Shown: positions 15,963 through 24,702 of the stretch, in pieces
Layout of the letters: every line of letters begins with the position of its first letter
Position numbering within the stretch: position 1 is the first letter of the stretch
Source: Mucilaginibacter sp. MD40
GTDB lineage: Bacteria; Bacteroidota; Bacteroidia; Sphingobacteriales; Sphingobacteriaceae
Direction: 5' to 3'
Assembly (NCBI RefSeq): GCF_002288635.1
Contig: NZ_NRSW01000001.1
Location: 1,828,548-1,892,547, forward strand
DNA: 64,000 nt
Notes under the pieces: model-generated
Seen by the model: the letters and a program-made list of their open reading frames with translations, nothing else
Told to the model about the DNA's origin: nothing
Database searches by the model: none
Program-made: the position numbers and the translations under genes

Positions 15963-18052
15963 TGGGTATCAGAACTAACATATTGCTGAGGGTTTACCTG
16001 GCTTTTGGGTTGATCCTTTTGTTTGCCGGCGCGGTGCTGGTGCAGCTTTGCCGTGTACAGCTCATACAGGGCGATAAATGGCGCGCGCTGGCTGTAAAAA
16101 AATCTATCCGTTATAAAACTATTGAAGCGGCCCGCGGCAACATCTTCTCGGTTGATGGCAGCCTGCTGGCTACATCGGTACCCGAGTATGAACTGCATAT
16201 GGATATGCTGGCCGGCGGTATTGCTGATGAGAAAGCATTTGATGAAAAGGTAGATTCGCTGGCTACCAAGCTATCGGCTTATTTTGGCGATAAATCTCCG
16301 CGCGAATACACCCGCATGCTGCGCGACGCGCGTAAGGATAGTTCGCGCTACCAGCTCATCAGGCGTAAGGTAAGCTACGCGCAACTGAAACAGATACGTA
16401 CCTTCCCGATATTTAACCTGGGGAAATACAAAGGTGGTTTAATTGTGGTACAGCAAAACAAGCGTATACTGCCTTTCCGCTTCCTGGCGGCGCGTACTAT
16501 TGGGTATAAGAACGAGAACGTGAAGAACCCGGTAGGCCTTGAAGGAGCCTATGCAGACTACATCAACGGTGAAAGCGGTAAGCGCCTGGAGCGCCGTATG
16601 GCCGGTAACGTTTGGATGCCGGTGAATGATGATGATGAGGTAGCGCCAAAGGACGGTGCGGACATTATATCGACAATTGACGTGAACATGCAGGACCTGG
16701 TACAAAACGCCCTGCAAAAGCAATTGATATATACTAAGGCCGACCACGGTACGGCTATACTAATGGAAGTGGCTACCGGCGAGGTAAGGGCGGTTGCCAA
16801 CTATACCCGCATGCCCGATGGTTCTTTCAAAGAGAAATTTAACTATGCCATAGCCGGTAACCAGGACCCGGGTTCAACTTTTAAGCTGGCCTCTTACATG
16901 GCGCTTATTGAAGATCATAAGGTAGATACAAGCACGATGGTAAATACTGGCGAATACCCTATCCCGGGCCATACCATTAAAGATTCGCATGGTAGCATAG
17001 GCAGGGTATCGGTTAAAAAGGCTTTTGAAAAATCATCAAATGCCGCAGTGGCTTACCTGATCAACTCGAGTTACAAGGAAAATCCGTCAAAGTTTACTGA
17101 TCACTTGTATGACTGGCATCTGAACGAAAAAATGCAGCTGCAAATACCGGGTGAAGCCAGCCCCGTAGTTAAAAACCCAAGCAATCGTAGTTGGAATAAG
17201 AACATGACCCTGCCGCAAATGGCTTACGGCTATGAGATGCAGCTTACCCCATTAAAAATGCTCACCTTCTATAATGCGGTGGCTAATAACGGTAAGCTCA
17301 TCACTCCGGTATTTGTGAAAGAGATAAGAAGATTGGGTAACACGGTAGAGCGTTTCCAGGCACGTGTGGTGAATGAAAAGATATGCTCTGATGTAACGCT
17401 CAAAAAAATGCGCGAGATGCTGGAGGGCGTGGTAATAGAGGGTAGCGGCCGCGAATACGTTTACAACCCGCTGTATAAAATTGCCGGTAAAACAGGTACC
17501 GCGCAGGTGGCTGATGCCAATAAAGGTTATAAAGCTAAAAAGCAGTACCAGGCATCGTTTTGCGGATATTTCCCTGCCGACAGGCCTAAGTATTCGCTTA
17601 TCGTAGTTATTAACGATCCTAAGAACGGGTATTATGCGGCTTCGGTTGCCGGCCCGGCTTTCAGGGAGATCGCGGATAAGGTTTACGCCGGTGATATGGA
17701 ACTTAACCAGTCGCCAATAAGATATGTAGGTAATACCACCCTGCCTAAGTACAAGCAGGGCAATGTAAAGGCGCTTAAAAAGGTTTACGAAAAGCTGGGT
17801 GTAAAACCGCTTTATGCTTCGGCTAATTTAAACGGTATCGATACCAGCAATGGTATTGGTTTCGAGGATAATAAATACAAAACAGGTACCGTGCCCAATG
17901 TAACCGGCATGGGTTTAAGCGATGCGTTGTATGCGCTGGGTAACGCCGGCTACAAGGTGTCGGTAAGGGGCAGCGGCACGGTTGCTTCGCAATCAGTAAC
18001 GGGTGGCAGCATCATACCAAAAGGATCAAAAATTTTAATAGAACTGCAATGA
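15962..18052 (+). CDS. ftsI: Division-specific penicillin-binding protein (transpeptidase FtsI/PBP3) with PASTA domain
   Basis: This 696-aa protein has an N-terminal transmembrane helix (about residues 9-29), a pedestal/dimerisation domain starting at EAARGNIFSVDG (55-66), and a class B transpeptidase domain with active-site Ser305 (STFK, 305-308), SSN (358-360) and KTG (510-512). A single PASTA domain occupies about residues 640-696. PASTA tails are common in Bacteroidota and Gram-positive FtsI but absent in E. coli. It cross-links septal peptidoglycan together with FtsW. It overlaps ftsL by 1 base and murE by 4 (ATGA). Confidence 0.95.
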   Translation: MGIRTNILLRVYLAFGLILLFAGAVLVQLCRVQLIQGDKWRALAVKKSIRYKTIEAARGNIFSVDGSLLATSVPEYELHMDMLAGGIADEKAFDEKVDSLATKLSAYFGDKSPREYTRMLRDARKDSSRYQLIRRKVSYAQLKQIRTFPIFNLGKYKGGLIVVQQNKRILPFRFLAARTIGYKNENVKNPVGLEGAYADYINGESGKRLERRMAGNVWMPVNDDDEVAPKDGADIISTIDVNMQDLVQNALQKQLIYTKADHGTAILMEVATGEVRAVANYTRMPDGSFKEKFNYAIAGNQDPGSTFKLASYMALIEDHKVDTSTMVNTGEYPIPGHTIKDSHGSIGRVSVKKAFEKSSNAAVAYLINSSYKENPSKFTDHLYDWHLNEKMQLQIPGEASPVVKNPSNRSWNKNMTLPQMAYGYEMQLTPLKMLTFYNAVANNGKLITPVFVKEIRRLGNTVERFQARVVNEKICSDVTLKKMREMLEGVVIEGSGREYVYNPLYKIAGKTGTAQVADANKGYKAKKQYQASFCGYFPADRPKYSLIVVINDPKNGYYAASVAGPAFREIADKVYAGDMELNQSPIRYVGNTTLPKYKQGNVKALKKVYEKLGVKPLYASANLNGIDTSNGIGFEDNKYKTGTVPNVTGMGLSDALYALGNAGYKVSVRGSGTVASQSVTGGSIIPKGSKILIELQ

Positions 18053-19509
18053 GATACCTGAGCGATATAGTTGAAGGCTTAGCCTTTACCGAACTGCAGG
18101 GCAGCGCGGATGTAGAGATAACAGCCATTGTGTTTGACTCGCGCAAAGTAGTGCCGGGCTGCTTGTTCGTAGCTGTAAAAGGCACCGCGGTTGACGGGCA
18201 CGACTACATTGACCAGGCTATTAAAGATGGCGCTGTGGCTATAATTTGCGAAGAGTTACCCGCACATACTGCTGCCGAGGTTGACTTCCTGATGGTGGCT
18301 AACTCGGCAAAAGCTTTGGGTACCATGGCAGCCAATTTTTACGAGAACCCTTCAACCAACTTAAAGCTGGTGGGCGTAACCGGTACCAATGGTAAAACCA
18401 CTATTGCCACGTTGCTTTACAAGCTGTTCCGCGATATGGGTTATAAATGCGGCTTGCTTTCAACGGTAGAGAACCAGATCAACGGCAAAGTGATCCCATC
18501 AACCCATACCACGCCGGATCCCGTGGCTTTAAACAAGCTTCTGGCTGATATGGTACACGAAGGTTGCGATTACTGCTTTATGGAAGTGAGCTCTCATGCC
18601 GTAGCTCAACACCGTATAGAGGGTTTAAAGTTCTCGGGAGCTATTTTCTCCAACTTAACCCACGACCATTTAGATTACCACAAAACTTTCGACAGCTACC
18701 TGAAAGCCAAAAAAGCCTTTTTTGATCATCTGCCAAAAAACGCGTTCGCGTTAACTAATGCCGATGATAAGAATGGTAACGTAATGCTGCAGAATACCGC
18801 GGCGCATAAAAAGAGCTATGGCCTTAAAAGTATGGCAGATTATCGCGCCCGCATTGTAGAGAACCAGTTTAGCGGCCTGTTACTGAACATCGATAATGAG
18901 GAAGTTTGGTTTAAACTGGTAGGTACATTTAACGCCTACAACCTGCTGGCTGTTTATGCTGCTGCCATGCTGTTGGAGCAGGACAAAGCCAAAGTATTGG
19001 TAAGCCTAAGCAAGCTCACCGGCGCCGAAGGTCGCTTTGAATACCTTACCGCGCCTAACAAGGTGATCGGTATTGTTGACTATGCCCACACGCCTGACGC
19101 CGTGCAAAATGTGCTAAGCACTATCCATGATATCCGCAAGGGTAACGAGAAAGTGATCACCGTTATTGGCTGCGGCGGCGACAGGGATAAAACCAAGCGC
19201 CCGGTAATGGCCCGCGTGGCCTGCGAGTGGAGCGATAAGGTGATCCTGACCTCAGACAACCCGCGTACCGAGGACCCTGCACAGATCATCAAAGACATGG
19301 AAGAAGGGGTTGATCCGGCTTTTAAACGCCACACGTTAAGCATTGCGGATAGGAAAGAAGCGATTAAAACTGCCTGCATGCTGGCACAACCGGGAGATAT
19401 TATCCTGCTGGCCGGTAAAGGGCACGAGAAATACCAGGAGATAAATGGCGTGAAAAACCATTTTGATGATATGGAGGAATTAACCGAACAATTTAAACAA
19501 ATGGTTTAA
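18049..19509 (+). CDS. murE: UDP-MurNAc-tripeptide synthetase, meso-DAP type
   Basis: This 486-aa Mur ligase adds the third amino acid to UDP-MurNAc-L-Ala-D-Glu. The ATP-binding P-loop is TGTNGKTT (residues 111-118). The specificity motif is DNPR at 403-406, which in characterised MurE enzymes marks meso-diaminopimelate, not lysine. This agrees with a Gram-negative wall and with dapA in the same window. The C-terminal AGKGHEKYQ segment is also typical. The gene overlaps ftsI by 4 bases and mraY by 1, so expression is coupled. Confidence 0.96.
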   Translation: MRYLSDIVEGLAFTELQGSADVEITAIVFDSRKVVPGCLFVAVKGTAVDGHDYIDQAIKDGAVAIICEELPAHTAAEVDFLMVANSAKALGTMAANFYENPSTNLKLVGVTGTNGKTTIATLLYKLFRDMGYKCGLLSTVENQINGKVIPSTHTTPDPVALNKLLADMVHEGCDYCFMEVSSHAVAQHRIEGLKFSGAIFSNLTHDHLDYHKTFDSYLKAKKAFFDHLPKNAFALTNADDKNGNVMLQNTAAHKKSYGLKSMADYRARIVENQFSGLLLNIDNEEVWFKLVGTFNAYNLLAVYAAAMLLEQDKAKVLVSLSKLTGAEGRFEYLTAPNKVIGIVDYAHTPDAVQNVLSTIHDIRKGNEKVITVIGCGGDRDKTKRPVMARVACEWSDKVILTSDNPRTEDPAQIIKDMEEGVDPAFKRHTLSIADRKEAIKTACMLAQPGDIILLAGKGHEKYQEINGVKNHFDDMEELTEQFKQMV

Positions 19510-20750
19510 TGCTATACTACCTGTTTAACTACCTGAACAAGAATTACACCATCCCCGGGGCTGGTGTGTTCCAGTATATCACGTTCCGTATGGCTATGGC
19601 GGTTATCGTGTCCTTGCTGGTGACTACGGTTTTCGGTCGCAGGCTGATCGATTACCTGCGCTTTAAACAGGTAGGCGAAACCGTGCGTAACCTTGGCTTA
19701 GAGGGCCAGATGCAAAAATCAGGTACGCCTACAATGGGTGGTATCATCATTATCCTGGGCATCCTGATTCCAACGCTGTTGTTCGCCAAGCTGGAGAACA
19801 TCTACGTGATCATGATGCTGGTAACTACCGTTTGGTTAGGTTTGATAGGTTTCCTGGACGATTATATTAAAGTATTTAAAAAGAATAAAGAAGGCCTTGC
19901 CGGCAAGTTTAAAATAACCGGGCAAGTGGGCCTGGCGCTCATCATCGGGTGGACCATGTACAGCCATCCCTCCATTACCATCCGGCAAGAAGTTAAGCTG
20001 CCCGTAAAGTATGATGCCCCGGTTGATTTCCACATGCGCGGCGACAAGCCTGTATACACGCAGGATGTAAAATCAACCAAAACCACTATGCCGTTCTACA
20101 AGAACAACGAGTTTGATTACGGCAAGGTGCTTAAGTTTTTGGGTAAAGGTTATGAGCAGTACGCGCTGCTGGTGTTCATGGTTTTTGTTATCGTCATCAT
20201 TACGGCGGTATCAAACGGCGCTAACATTACGGATGGTATTGATGGACTGGCCACGGGTACATCGGCTATTATCGGGCTTACGCTGGCCATACTGGCCTAC
20301 GTATCCGGTAACATTATTACAGCTGATTACCTTAACATCATGTACATCCCCAACTCGGGCGAGCTGGTAATTTTTGCCGGTGCCTTTGTGGGGGCTTGCG
20401 TGGGGTTTTTATGGTACAACTCTTACCCTGCGCAGGTATTTATGGGCGATACGGGTAGTTTGGCTATCGGTGGTATCATCGCGGTGTTTGCCATCATTAT
20501 CCGTAAGGAGTTACTGGTGCCGGTACTGTGCGGTATTTTCCTGGTAGAGAATATATCTGTAATGATGCAGGTGGGCTGGTTTAAATACACCAAAAAGAAA
20601 TACGGCGAGGGCCGTAGGATATTCCTGATGGCGCCGCTGCATCACCATTACCAGAAAAAAGGGTTCCATGAGGCCAAAATTGTAACCCGCTTCTGGATCA
20701 TCTGTATTTTCCTGGCGATCATCACGGTGATAACGTTGAAGTTACGGTAA
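19509..20750 (+). CDS. mraY: Phospho-N-acetylmuramoyl-pentapeptide-transferase
   Basis: This 413-aa inner-membrane enzyme makes lipid I from UDP-MurNAc-pentapeptide and undecaprenyl phosphate. Family motifs include [32 protein letters not shown] and the HHHYQKKGF motif near the C-terminus. The protein is longer than E. coli MraY (360 aa) because of an extra periplasmic or loop segment around residues 155-205 ([15 protein letters not shown] onward), as is usual in Bacteroidota. It overlaps murE by 1 base. The mraY-murD junction carries AGAATCA repeats. Confidence 0.96.
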   Translation: MLYYLFNYLNKNYTIPGAGVFQYITFRMAMAVIVSLLVTTVFGRRLIDYLRFKQVGETVRNLGLEGQMQKSGTPTMGGIIIILGILIPTLLFAKLENIYVIMMLVTTVWLGLIGFLDDYIKVFKKNKEGLAGKFKITGQVGLALIIGWTMYSHPSITIRQEVKLPVKYDAPVDFHMRGDKPVYTQDVKSTKTTMPFYKNNEFDYGKVLKFLGKGYEQYALLVFMVFVIVIITAVSNGANITDGIDGLATGTSAIIGLTLAILAYVSGNIITADYLNIMYIPNSGELVIFAGAFVGACVGFLWYNSYPAQVFMGDTGSLAIGGIIAVFAIIIRKELLVPVLCGIFLVENISVMMQVGWFKYTKKKYGEGRRIFLMAPLHHHYQKKGFHEAKIVTRFWIICIFLAIITVITLKLR

Positions 20751-20788
20751 GAGAATCAAGATATAAGAATCAAGAAACAAGATAGAAG
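20751..20788 (+). repeat. AGAATCA-type short repeat at the mraY-murD junction
   Basis: The 38 bases between mraY and murD hold repeated AGAATCAAGA words. The same word family is found at 22191-22222, 23477-23512 and 39613-39641. It replaces a normal ribosome binding site region before murD. Confidence 0.7.
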
Positions 20789-22180
20789 TTGAACGACAAT
20801 AAAAACATATCATCCCAAACAGCTCCCTCTCCTTTGGAGAGGGTTGGGGAGAGGTTTTGCATCCTCGGTGCCGGCGAAAGCGGTGTTGGCGCGGCCTATC
20901 TCGCTAAGCAGCAGGGGTATGATGTTTTTGTTTCTGATTTTGGTGCTATTGCTGATAAATACAAAGAACAGTTACAGCAGTGGAACATCCGCTTTGAAGA
21001 AGGTGGCCATACCGAGGCGGAAGTACTTGCCGCCGTTGAAGTGGTAAAAAGCCCGGGCATACCCGAAAAGGCGCCCATGATAAAAAAGCTGCGCGAGGCA
21101 GGCATCCCTGTAATATCTGAGATAGAGTTTGCAGGGCGCTATACCGATGCGAAAATGATATGTATAACCGGCTCTAATGGTAAAACCACCACCACCAGCC
21201 TTACTTATCATATCCTAAAAAATGCAGGGCTTAATGTGGGCCTTGCAGGGAACATTGGTAAGAGCTTTGCCTACCAGGTAGCTACCGAGAAGTTTGAGTA
21301 CTATGTGCTGGAGATCAGCAGCTTTATGCTGGACGATATGTACAGCTTTAAAGCGGATGTAGCGGTGCTGCTTAACATCACACCCGACCACCTGGACAGG
21401 TATGATTATAAAATGGAAAACTATGCGGCATCAAAATACCGCATTACCCAGAACCAGACCGCAGCCGACTATTTCATTTACTGCGCGGATGATGCCGAAA
21501 CGCTAAAGGTGCTGGAGGGGAAGGATATTGCAGCGCAGCAGCTGCCATTTTCAATAGAACAAAAGATGGAGCCGGGAGCATATCTCGACGCCGACAACCT
21601 AATTATAAACGTGAATAAACAACATTTCCAAATGTCAATAAACGAACTGGCCTTGCAGGGAAAACACAACATCTACAATTCTATGGCTTCGGGTATCGTA
21701 GCCAAGGTGCTGGAGTTACGTAACGAAACGATGAGAGAGAGTATGGGCAACTTCCGCAACATCGAGCACCGGCTCGAGTCGGTTGGTAAGGTGTCGGGCA
21801 TCAGTTTCATCAATGATTCCAAAGCTACCAATGTTAACTCCACCTGGTATGCGCTGGAAAGCATGACCACTGATGTGGTATTGATATTGGGCGGTGTAGA
21901 TAAAGGGAACGACTACAGTATGCTGAAAGACCTGGTAAAGCAGAAGGTGAAAGCCATTGTTTGCCTGGGTAAAGAAAATAAGCGTATCCACGATGCTTTT
22001 GAAGATGATGTTGAAGTGATCGTGAACACGAATTCGGCACAGGAGGCAACGCAGGTAGCTTATCACCTGGCCGAAAAAGGCGATACCGTACTGTTATCAC
22101 CGGCTTGTGCGAGTTTCGACCTGTTTAAAAACTACGAAGACCGCGGCAACCAGTTTAAGGCGGCGGTAAGGGAGCTTTAG
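20789..22180 (+). CDS. murD: UDP-N-acetylmuramoyl-L-alanine:D-glutamate ligase with in-frame palindromic element
   Basis: This 463-aa Mur ligase adds D-Glu to UDP-MurNAc-L-Ala. The N-terminal Rossmann-like motif ILGAGESGVGAA begins at residue 25 and the P-loop GSNGKTT spans 128-134. A stop codon (TAG, 20783) limits the frame upstream, and no ATG occurs in frame before residue 97, so translation must start at a non-ATG codon. TTG at 20789 is the best choice; TTG at 20834 is possible. Residues 11-22 are encoded by a palindromic repeat (20820-20853) that does not belong to the family, pushing the Rossmann motif about 20 residues further from the N-terminus than usual. Confidence 0.92.
   Translation: MNDNKNISSQTAPSPLERVGERFCILGAGESGVGAAYLAKQQGYDVFVSDFGAIADKYKEQLQQWNIRFEEGGHTEAEVLAAVEVVKSPGIPEKAPMIKKLREAGIPVISEIEFAGRYTDAKMICITGSNGKTTTTSLTYHILKNAGLNVGLAGNIGKSFAYQVATEKFEYYVLEISSFMLDDMYSFKADVAVLLNITPDHLDRYDYKMENYAASKYRITQNQTAADYFIYCADDAETLKVLEGKDIAAQQLPFSIEQKMEPGAYLDADNLIINVNKQHFQMSINELALQGKHNIYNSMASGIVAKVLELRNETMRESMGNFRNIEHRLESVGKVSGISFINDSKATNVNSTWYALESMTTDVVLILGGVDKGNDYSMLKDLVKQKVKAIVCLGKENKRIHDAFEDDVEVIVNTNSAQEATQVAYHLAEKGDTVLLSPACASFDLFKNYEDRGNQFKAAVREL
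20820..20853 (+). repeat. Palindromic element inside the 5' end of murD
   Basis: CCCTCTCC (20825-20832) and GGAGAGGG (20836-20843) form a perfect 8-bp stem with a TTT loop, followed by a GGGGAGAGG tail. The element is in frame and encodes Pro-Ser-Pro-Leu-Glu-Arg-Val-Gly-Glu-Arg. A related element lies in ftsW at 22308-22337. Confidence 0.75.
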
Positions 22181-22190
22181 AATAGAGTCG

Positions 22191-22222
22191 AGAGACAAGA
22201 ATCAAGAATCAAGAATCAAGAT
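22191..22222 (+). repeat. AGAATCA heptamer tandem repeat at the murD-ftsW junction
   Basis: Three consecutive copies of a 7-base unit (AAGAATC) can be read from 22197 to about 22220, in the 93 bases between murD and ftsW. The same words occur at the preceding and following gene junctions. Confidence 0.75.
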
Positions 22223-22273
22223 AGGTTACGATATATCTAAAAGAGATAATTAACAAATATAGTCGAGAAACCA

Positions 22274-23476
22274 ATGAGTGCAAGCAGTGAAAATACGGCT
22301 TCTCAAAAGCTCCCCCTTCAGGGGGTTGGGGGGCTCTTGAACAACGTTAAAGGCGATCGTTGGATATGGCTTATCGTCATATTGCTGTCGGTATTGTCAT
22401 TACTGGCGGTATATAGTTCAACCGGTACGCTGGCTTATAAACGGGGGCAGGCTAATGAGTTTATCCTCATGAAGCACTTATTTATGATAGTGGGCGGTTT
22501 AGCGCTGATGTATTTTTCGCACCTGTTAGATTACCGTTACTATGCCGGTATATCCAAATTGCTAATGGCTATCACCATCCCGTTACTGTTATACACACTG
22601 GTGTTTGGTAACCACGTAAATGATGCCAGCCGATGGATATCTATCCCCGGTACAGGTTTAACCTTCCAGACATCGGATTTAGCCAAGCTGGCCCTTATTA
22701 CTTACCTGGCACGCACCTTATCGCGCAAGCAGGAAAATATTAAAGACGTTAAGCAGTCTTTTATCCCTATCATGGGGTCGGTTTGTTTGGTATTTATACT
22801 CATTGCGCTGGCTAACCTTTCCACCGCATTAATGCTGTTTGGCGTAAGCATATTGTTGCTGATCATCGGCCGTATCAGTATCAAACAAATTAGCGTGGTA
22901 TGTGCCGCGGGCGCGGTATTGTTACTGGCGGTGGTTTTCCTTGGTCCTCGCCGTACCACTTATATTTCACGTGTACATGCGTTTATGCACCCGGAGATGG
23001 CCAACCCGGATAAATCTTTCCAGTCTGACCATGCCAAGATAGCCATTGCTACCGGCGGCGTGTTTGGGAAAGGGCCTGGCAACAGTACCGAGCGTAATTA
23101 TTTACCGCACCCCTATTCAGATTTTATTTATGCAACAATTATTGAGGAATACGGTTTAATTGGCGGGTTCGCGCTGGTGGGTATCTATCTCTTCCTGTTG
23201 TATCGCTGTATAAAAATTGTTACTAAGGCGCCCAAGGCGTTTGGCGCGTTGCTGGCCTGCGGCTTAAGCTTTAGCCTCACCATACAGGCATTCGCCAATA
23301 TGGCGGTGGCGGTTGGTTTGGGGCCGGTAACCGGGGTGCCATTGCCGTTGGTGAGTATGGGGGGAACCTCCATTTTGTTTACCAGTGTGGCCTTTGGCAT
23401 TATCCTGTCGGTAAGTAAGGATATTGATGAGCCCCGCAAAGTAGTGGTAGGCGAAATAAGGGAAGTAGCGGCTTAA
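22274..23476 (+). CDS. ftsW: Peptidoglycan polymerase FtsW (SEDS family) with in-frame palindromic element
   Basis: This 400-aa SEDS membrane protein has about ten transmembrane helices. It polymerises glycan strands from lipid II at the septum with FtsI. Family features include the WISIPGTGLTFQTSDLAKLALI segment (about residues 117-138), EEYGLIGG and the C-terminal GLGPVTGVPLPLVSMGGTS region. The ATG at 22274 is used. Residues 11-22 (Gln-Lys-Leu-Pro-Leu-Gln-Gly-Val-Gly-Gly-Leu-Leu) come from a palindromic repeat and lie in the cytoplasmic tail before the first helix, where an insertion should be tolerated. Confidence 0.95.
   Translation: MSASSENTASQKLPLQGVGGLLNNVKGDRWIWLIVILLSVLSLLAVYSSTGTLAYKRGQANEFILMKHLFMIVGGLALMYFSHLLDYRYYAGISKLLMAITIPLLLYTLVFGNHVNDASRWISIPGTGLTFQTSDLAKLALITYLARTLSRKQENIKDVKQSFIPIMGSVCLVFILIALANLSTALMLFGVSILLLIIGRISIKQISVVCAAGAVLLLAVVFLGPRRTTYISRVHAFMHPEMANPDKSFQSDHAKIAIATGGVFGKGPGNSTERNYLPHPYSDFIYATIIEEYGLIGGFALVGIYLFLLYRCIKIVTKAPKAFGALLACGLSFSLTIQAFANMAVAVGLGPVTGVPLPLVSMGGTSILFTSVAFGIILSVSKDIDEPRKVVVGEIREVAA
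22308..22337 (+). repeat. Palindromic element inside the 5' end of ftsW
   Basis: AGCTCCCCCTTCAGGGGG (from 22308) contains the stem CCCCCT/AGGGGG, followed by TTGGGGGGCTC. The layout (AGCTC, C-rich arm, short loop, G-rich arm, TTGGGG tail) matches the murD element base for base over much of its length. The reading frame is kept. Confidence 0.75.
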
Positions 23477-23512
23477 AAGAGAACTAAGATATAAGAATCA
23501 AGAATCAAGAAA
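23477..23512 (+). repeat. AGAATCA-type repeat at the ftsW-murG junction
   Basis: AAGAATCAAGAATCAAGA at about 23493-23510 lies directly before the murG start. It is the third consecutive dcw junction with this word family. Confidence 0.75.
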
Positions 23513-23515
23513 GAA

Positions 23516-24619
23516 ATGGGTAAAAGGATCATCATTAGCGGCGGCGGCACAGGGGGGCATATTTTCCCGGCTGTGGCTATTGCCAACGCCTTAAAAAAGC
23601 TTGATCCTGATACCGAGATACTGTTTGTAGGAGCCAATGGCCGCATGGAAATGGAAAAAGTTCCGGCGGCCGGCTATAAAATTATCGGGTTGGATATTAC
23701 CGGCATCCAGCGTAAATCGCTTTGGAAGAACGTAATGTTCCCTGTAAAACTATTACGCAGTGTGCGCAAGGCCCTGCAAATTATAAAAGATTTTAAGCCC
23801 GACGCCGCTGTTGGCGTAGGTGGTTTCGCCTCAGGGCCGTTGCTGTACGCGGCATCGTTACGCGGTATACCCACACTTATACAGGAGCAAAACTCGTACG
23901 CAGGTATCACCAATAAATGGCTGGGCGGCAAAGCGAAAAAGATATGCGTGGCTTTTGATGGCATGGAGAAGTTTTTCCCGTTTGAAAAGATCATCAAAAC
24001 CGGCAACCCGATACGTAAAGAATCGGTGAATATAGCGGGTAAGCATATGCAGGCGCTGGAACTGTACAAGTTGTCGTCGTTCAAGAAAACTATCCTGATA
24101 ACAGGAGGTAGCCTTGGCGCACGCACCCTGAACAACAGCGTTATGGCGGGCATTGAGAAGCTGATAGCTGCCGATGTGCAGGTAATATGGCAAACCGGTA
24201 AGTTTTATTACCAGAACATATTGCAGCAACTGGGCCCTGACAGGCACCCGGATATTTGCGTGGTAGAATTCCTGAACCGGATGGACCTGGCATATGCCGC
24301 CGCGGATATCATCATATCACGTGCCGGTGCCGGTACCATTGCCGAGTTGTGCGTCATAAAAAAGCCGGTGATACTGGTGCCATCGCCCAACGTGGCTGAA
24401 GACCACCAGACCAAGAACGCGCTGGCACTAGTTGAAGAGAACGCGGCCCTGTTTGTGCCCGACCGCGACGCCGAAACGAAACTGATTGATAAAGCGCTGG
24501 AATTATTAAAAGACAACGAATTACAAAAAACATTAAGCAATAATATTGGCAAGCTGGCCCTGCCCGATGCCGATGAAGTAATTGCGAAAGAAGTTATCCA
24601 AATAACAAACAACAATTAA
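23516..24619 (+). CDS. murG: UDP-GlcNAc:lipid I GlcNAc transferase
   Basis: This 367-aa membrane-associated glycosyltransferase of the GT-B fold converts lipid I to lipid II. The N-terminal GGGTGGH loop (residues 9-15) binds the lipid diphosphate, VGVGGFASGP and IQEQNSYAGITNK are family signatures, and the C-terminal domain has ITGGSLGA and SRAGAGTIAEL, the latter binding UDP-GlcNAc. The start follows an AGAATCA repeat. A strong hairpin terminator directly follows the gene, which may separate it from murC. Confidence 0.96.
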   Translation: MGKRIIISGGGTGGHIFPAVAIANALKKLDPDTEILFVGANGRMEMEKVPAAGYKIIGLDITGIQRKSLWKNVMFPVKLLRSVRKALQIIKDFKPDAAVGVGGFASGPLLYAASLRGIPTLIQEQNSYAGITNKWLGGKAKKICVAFDGMEKFFPFEKIIKTGNPIRKESVNIAGKHMQALELYKLSSFKKTILITGGSLGARTLNNSVMAGIEKLIAADVQVIWQTGKFYYQNILQQLGPDRHPDICVVEFLNRMDLAYAAADIIISRAGAGTIAELCVIKKPVILVPSPNVAEDHQTKNALALVEENAALFVPDRDAETKLIDKALELLKDNELQKTLSNNIGKLALPDADEVIAKEVIQITNNN

Positions 24620-24626
24620 AGTAAAA

Positions 24627-24656
24627 GCCCCTGCCTTTTAGGGCAGGGGTCTTTTT
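24627..24656 (+). terminator. Hairpin terminator between murG and murC
   Basis: CCCCTGCC (24628-24635) pairs with GGCAGGGG (24642-24649) across a 6-base loop, followed by TCTTTTT. It starts 8 bases after the murG stop codon and lies within the dcw cluster. Confidence 0.78.
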
Positions 24657-24690
24657 AGAGATTAGTTAATTAGTGATTGGAGATTAGGAG
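24656..24690 (+). repeat. GAGATTAGT-type repeat before murC
   Basis: The word GATTAGT and variants (GAGATTAGTTAATTAGTGATTGG, GAGATTAGG) fill the gap before murC. The same words occur on both strands at 37113-37213. Confidence 0.65.
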
Positions 24691-24702
24691 TTAATAAAAA
24701 AA

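Noticed and set aside
20789..20853. Frameshift or assembly error at the murD start
   Set aside because: The palindromic element keeps the frame, and a related in-frame element occurs in ftsW, so an insertion is more likely than an error.
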